The position numbers and the translations under genes were made by a program. Source: an uncultured Eubacteriales bacterium (GTDB lineage: Bacteria > Bacillota > Clostridia > Monoglobales > Monoglobaceae). Taken from it: a stretch of DNA of 8,380 nt. The stretch covers positions 1 through 8,380 of the forward strand of contig URZD01000093.1 of NCBI GenBank assembly GCA_900552305.1, written 5' to 3'. The stretch's first letter is position 1; each line of letters starts with the position of its first letter. Below, piece after piece: positions 6,933 to 8,380 of the stretch. Below the pieces are notes generated by a model. That model saw only the letters and a program-made list of their open reading frames with translations, was not told the DNA's origin and ran no database searches.

Positions 6933-6961
6933 TTGACAAAAAAGGTTTGATATGGTATAAT
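6933..6961 (+). promoter_or_regulatory. Perfect-consensus sigma-A promoter of rpsO
   Basis: TTGACA at 6933-6938 and TATAAT at 6956-6961 with exactly 17 bases between: all twelve consensus positions match. The predicted start is near 6968. This strength is typical of ribosomal protein genes and implies that control acts afterwards, in the leader. It probably also feeds pnp by read-through, since no separate pnp promoter is evident. Confidence 0.93.
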
Positions 6962-6967
6962 CAAGAA

Positions 6968-7055
6968 GTTGTAAACCTATTGCTTGGTTTGGGGGTTGAA
7001 GATTCACCGCCCCATACAAGGCTTTAAGGGGCTAATTATCATGGAGGTGAAAACA
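6968..7055 (+). promoter_or_regulatory. Structured rpsO leader, candidate S15 autoregulatory element
   Basis: The roughly 88-base leader can form a hairpin AAACC (6973-6977) with GGTTT (6986-6990), followed by a GGGG tract (6991-6995) pairing with CCCC (7010-7013) around a TGA/TCA stem. GCCCC (7009-7013) can instead pair with GGGGC (7028-7032), just before GGAGGTGA (7043-7050). The two pairings compete, or nest as a pseudoknot. In several bacteria S15 represses its own mRNA by binding leader structures of this sort. The leader role here is inferred from fold and position only. Confidence 0.55.
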
Positions 7056-7319
7056 ATGCTTAAAGAAAGAAAAGAAGAAATCATCAAGGCTTATGCTACA
7101 CACGAGGGTGATACCGGCTCGCCGGAGGTACAGATTGCACTTCTGACAGAGAGAATCAATCACCTTAACGAGCATCTTAAGACACACAAAAAGGATCACC
7201 ATTCAAGACGCGGTCTTTTGAAGATGGTCGGTGTCAGAAGAAGCTTTCTTAACTATCTCATGAAGAACGATATCGAAAGATACCGTGCTGTTGTCGAGAA
7301 GTTAGGCTTAAGACACTAA
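7056..7319 (+). CDS. rpsO: 30S ribosomal protein S15
   Basis: Small-subunit protein that binds the 16S rRNA central-domain junction early in assembly and bridges to the large subunit. The 87 residues match the family along their whole length, including HEGDTGSPEVQIALLTERI, HLNEHLKTHKKDHHSRRGLL and KNDIERYRAVVEKLGLR. The start is ATG 7056, supported by GGAGGTGA at 7043-7050; the frame is open back to 6984, but that extension is leader RNA and would exceed the family's usual length of about 89. Unlike the AT-rich region at 3758-5355, its codon use fits a highly expressed core gene. It lies upstream of pnp, the conserved order in many bacteria. Confidence 0.98.
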   Translation: MLKERKEEIIKAYATHEGDTGSPEVQIALLTERINHLNEHLKTHKKDHHSRRGLLKMVGVRRSFLNYLMKNDIERYRAVVEKLGLRH

Positions 7320-7330
7320 AATATGACATT

Positions 7331-7363
7331 TAAGACTTTGTCCGCAATTCGGGCAAAGTCTTA
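7331..7363 (+). terminator. Hairpin after rpsO, weak terminator or processing stem
   Basis: TAAGACTTTG (7331-7340) pairs perfectly with 7354-7363, and CCG/CGG extends the stem past one U-G pair to a CAATT loop, about 14 bp in all. The following ATTCGTATTT is a poor T tract, so termination is probably partial, which would let pnp be transcribed from the rpsO promoter. In E. coli the same gap carries an attenuating hairpin. Confidence 0.65.
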
Positions 7364-7411
7364 ATTCGTATTTGCAAGTCGGAAAAACGGCTTGCGGAGT
7401 TTGACGGAAAA

Positions 7412-7427
7412 TGCGGGATAACCCGCA
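7412..7427 (+). other. Short perfect hairpin beside the inverted-repeat element
   Basis: TGCGGG and CCCGCA form a six-bp stem around ATAA, followed by seven A. It ends eight bases before the terminal inverted repeat starting at 7436. On the minus strand it is followed only by TTTT, so it is at best a weak terminator in that direction. Its role is unknown. Confidence 0.35.
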
Positions 7428-7435
7428 AAAAAAGA

Positions 7436-7681
7436 TGAGGCTACACATTAGCAGTTAGAAATATGCTTTTCGGTTTAAAGCGGGTCGGTGGATTGGCTGC
7501 GGCGCGATTTATGCGATTGCGGATTGGCTGCGGCGGGCGCGGGTCGGCTGTGCGGTTTGCGTGATTGAGATTTGACTTTACAACTGCGGTGCGGCTGTGG
7601 GGTTGCAGCTTGACCACGGGCGCGGCATATTCGGACAGGCGGCGATAAAGTATATTTCTAAGTGCTAAAGTCGTATCCTCA
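7436..7681. mobile_element. MITE-like element with about 30-bp terminal inverted repeats
   Basis: The left end (7436-7464, beginning TGAGGCTAC) and the reverse complement of the right end (7652-7681, beginning TGAGGATAC) agree at 26 positions with three mismatches and one single-base gap. Similarity continues less perfectly inward to about 7472 and 7643. The ends enclose about 190 bases of GC-rich sequence with internal direct repeats and no credible reading frame. The 246-bp size, terminal repeats and lack of a gene fit a miniature inverted-repeat transposable element moved by a transposase encoded elsewhere. The flanks (7427-7435 and 7682-7690) agree at seven of nine bases but are both A-rich, so a target duplication is uncertain. 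The alternative is a very long base-paired stem in the pnp leader. This element fills most of the 387-base rpsO-pnp gap. Confidence 0.6.
7480..7547 (+). repeat. Internal direct repeats inside the inverted-repeat element
   Basis: GGATTGGCTGCGGCG occurs identically at 7490-7504 and 7521-7535, and GCGGGTCGG at 7480-7488 and 7539-7547. The units lie in the GC-rich core of the element and suggest growth by local duplication. They do not encode a recognisable protein. Confidence 0.75.
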
Positions 7682-7706
7682 CAAAAAATAAGGAGGACAG
7701 GCTTTT

Positions 7707-8380
7707 ATGAGTAAGGTATTTGAAACAGAGGTTGCCGGCAGAAAGCTAAGCATTGAGGTCGGCAAGGTAGCGGAGCTTGCAAACGGCTCTGTAATCGTAC
7801 GCTATGGGGACACGGTGGTTATCACCGCGGCGACCGCTTCGGCAAAGCCGAGGGACGGTATCGACTTTTTCCCGCTCAGCATTGACTATGAGGAAAGAAT
7901 GTACGCTGTCGGCAAGATTCCGGGCAGCTTTATGAAAAGAGAGGGCAGACCGTCGGAGAACGCAATTCTTACGGCGCGTGTAATCGACAGACCGATGCGC
8001 CCGCTGTTCCCGAAGGACCTTCGCAACGATGTTTCTATCGTTTCAACGGTTATGTCTGTGGAGCAGGACAACGCGCCGGAGTTTTGTGCGATGATTGGCT
8101 CGTCTGCGGCGGTTTCGATTTCGGATATTCCGTTCAACGGACCGATTGCGGCGGTTTATGTCGGCTTGGTTGACGGCGAGTTTGTTATAAACCCGACCGT
8201 TGAGCAGAGAGAAAAGAGCGATTTAAACCTTACGGTTGCGGGCAGCATGGCAAAGGTAGTAATGATTGAGGCAGGTGCGAACGAGGTTCCGGAGGACGTA
8301 ATGTTTGACGCTATTATGTTTGCGCATGAGGAAATCAAAAAGCTCTGCACATTCATTCAGAAGATTCAGGACGAGGTGGG
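7707..8380 (+). CDS. pnp: Polyribonucleotide nucleotidyltransferase (PNPase), 3' partial
   Basis: The phosphorolytic 3'-5' exoribonuclease that degrades mRNA, a trimeric cytoplasmic enzyme. The window holds the first 224 residues of a protein usually near 700. The first RNase PH domain is clear: FETEVAGRKLSIEVGKVAEL at 5-24, RYGDTVVITAATAS at 32-45, GSFMKREGRPSENAILTARV at 73-92 and IDRPMRPLFP at 93-102. After about residue 145 the linker toward the all-alpha domain begins. The catalytic second RNase PH domain and the KH and S1 domains lie beyond the window. ATG 7707 follows AAGGAGG at 7690-7696. With no nearby promoter, it is probably expressed from the rpsO promoter through the hairpin and the inverted-repeat element. 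PNPase autoregulation through its leader is known in E. coli, so an insertion here could affect control. Confidence 0.97.
   Translation, partial: MSKVFETEVAGRKLSIEVGKVAELANGSVIVRYGDTVVITAATASAKPRDGIDFFPLSIDYEERMYAVGKIPGSFMKREGRPSENAILTARVIDRPMRPLFPKDLRNDVSIVSTVMSVEQDNAPEFCAMIGSSAAVSISDIPFNGPIAAVYVGLVDGEFVINPTVEQREKSDLNLTVAGSMAKVVMIEAGANEVPEDVMFDAIMFAHEEIKKLCTFIQKIQDEV

Noticed and set aside
6984..7055. N-terminal extension of S15 from GTG 6984
   Set aside because: It would add 24 residues not found in the family and lacks a ribosome site. The perfect GGAGGTGA before ATG 7056 decides the start.
7480..7547. CRISPR-like repeats
   Set aside because: There are only two copies, with short units and unequal, partly repeated spacing. 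There is no array and no cas gene.

Overview
The window reads as a piece of chromosome from a spore-forming Clostridia-type Firmicute, probably an uncultured gut-type lineage. The evidence is an intact sporulation sigma-K gene with a pro-sequence, a three-domain S-layer-homology protein, near-consensus sigma-A promoters, strong GGAGG ribosome binding sites, and the conserved rpsO-pnp gene order. Most of the window is fairly GC-rich, but the stretch from about 3740 to 5580 is clearly AT-richer and looks acquired.

Layout: (1) 1-2897, plus strand: a catabolic cluster with the 3' end of a Gfo/Idh/MocA oxidoreductase, a TIM-barrel sugar isomerase/epimerase and a second, complete Gfo/Idh/MocA oxidoreductase. 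Dehydrogenase plus epimerase is the arrangement expected for interconverting or opening sugars, inositols or glycosides through keto intermediates. (2) 2911-2948: a terminator usable from both sides, shared with the convergent sigK. (3) 2985-3735, minus strand: sigK and a candidate mother-cell promoter. (4) 3758-5355: a repetitive beta-helix-like surface protein gene with no start and a single-base frameshift, judged a pseudogene. It is followed by an intact 58-codon gene and a strong terminator at 5583-5618. (5) 5620-6892: a sigma-A promoter driving a four-helix membrane protein and a secreted SLH-only protein. (6) 6933-8380: a perfect-consensus promoter, a structured leader, rpsO, a hairpin, a 246-bp element with about 30-bp terminal inverted repeats, and the 5' part of pnp.

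The points most worth following are the MITE-like element (or very long leader stem) between rpsO and pnp, the rpsO leader with competing pairings that suggest S15 autoregulation, the truncated and frameshifted surface gene next to sigK, and the small orphan gene behind it. I did not find a clearly new multi-gene system. No CRISPR array, tRNA, rRNA, prophage or transposase gene is visible.
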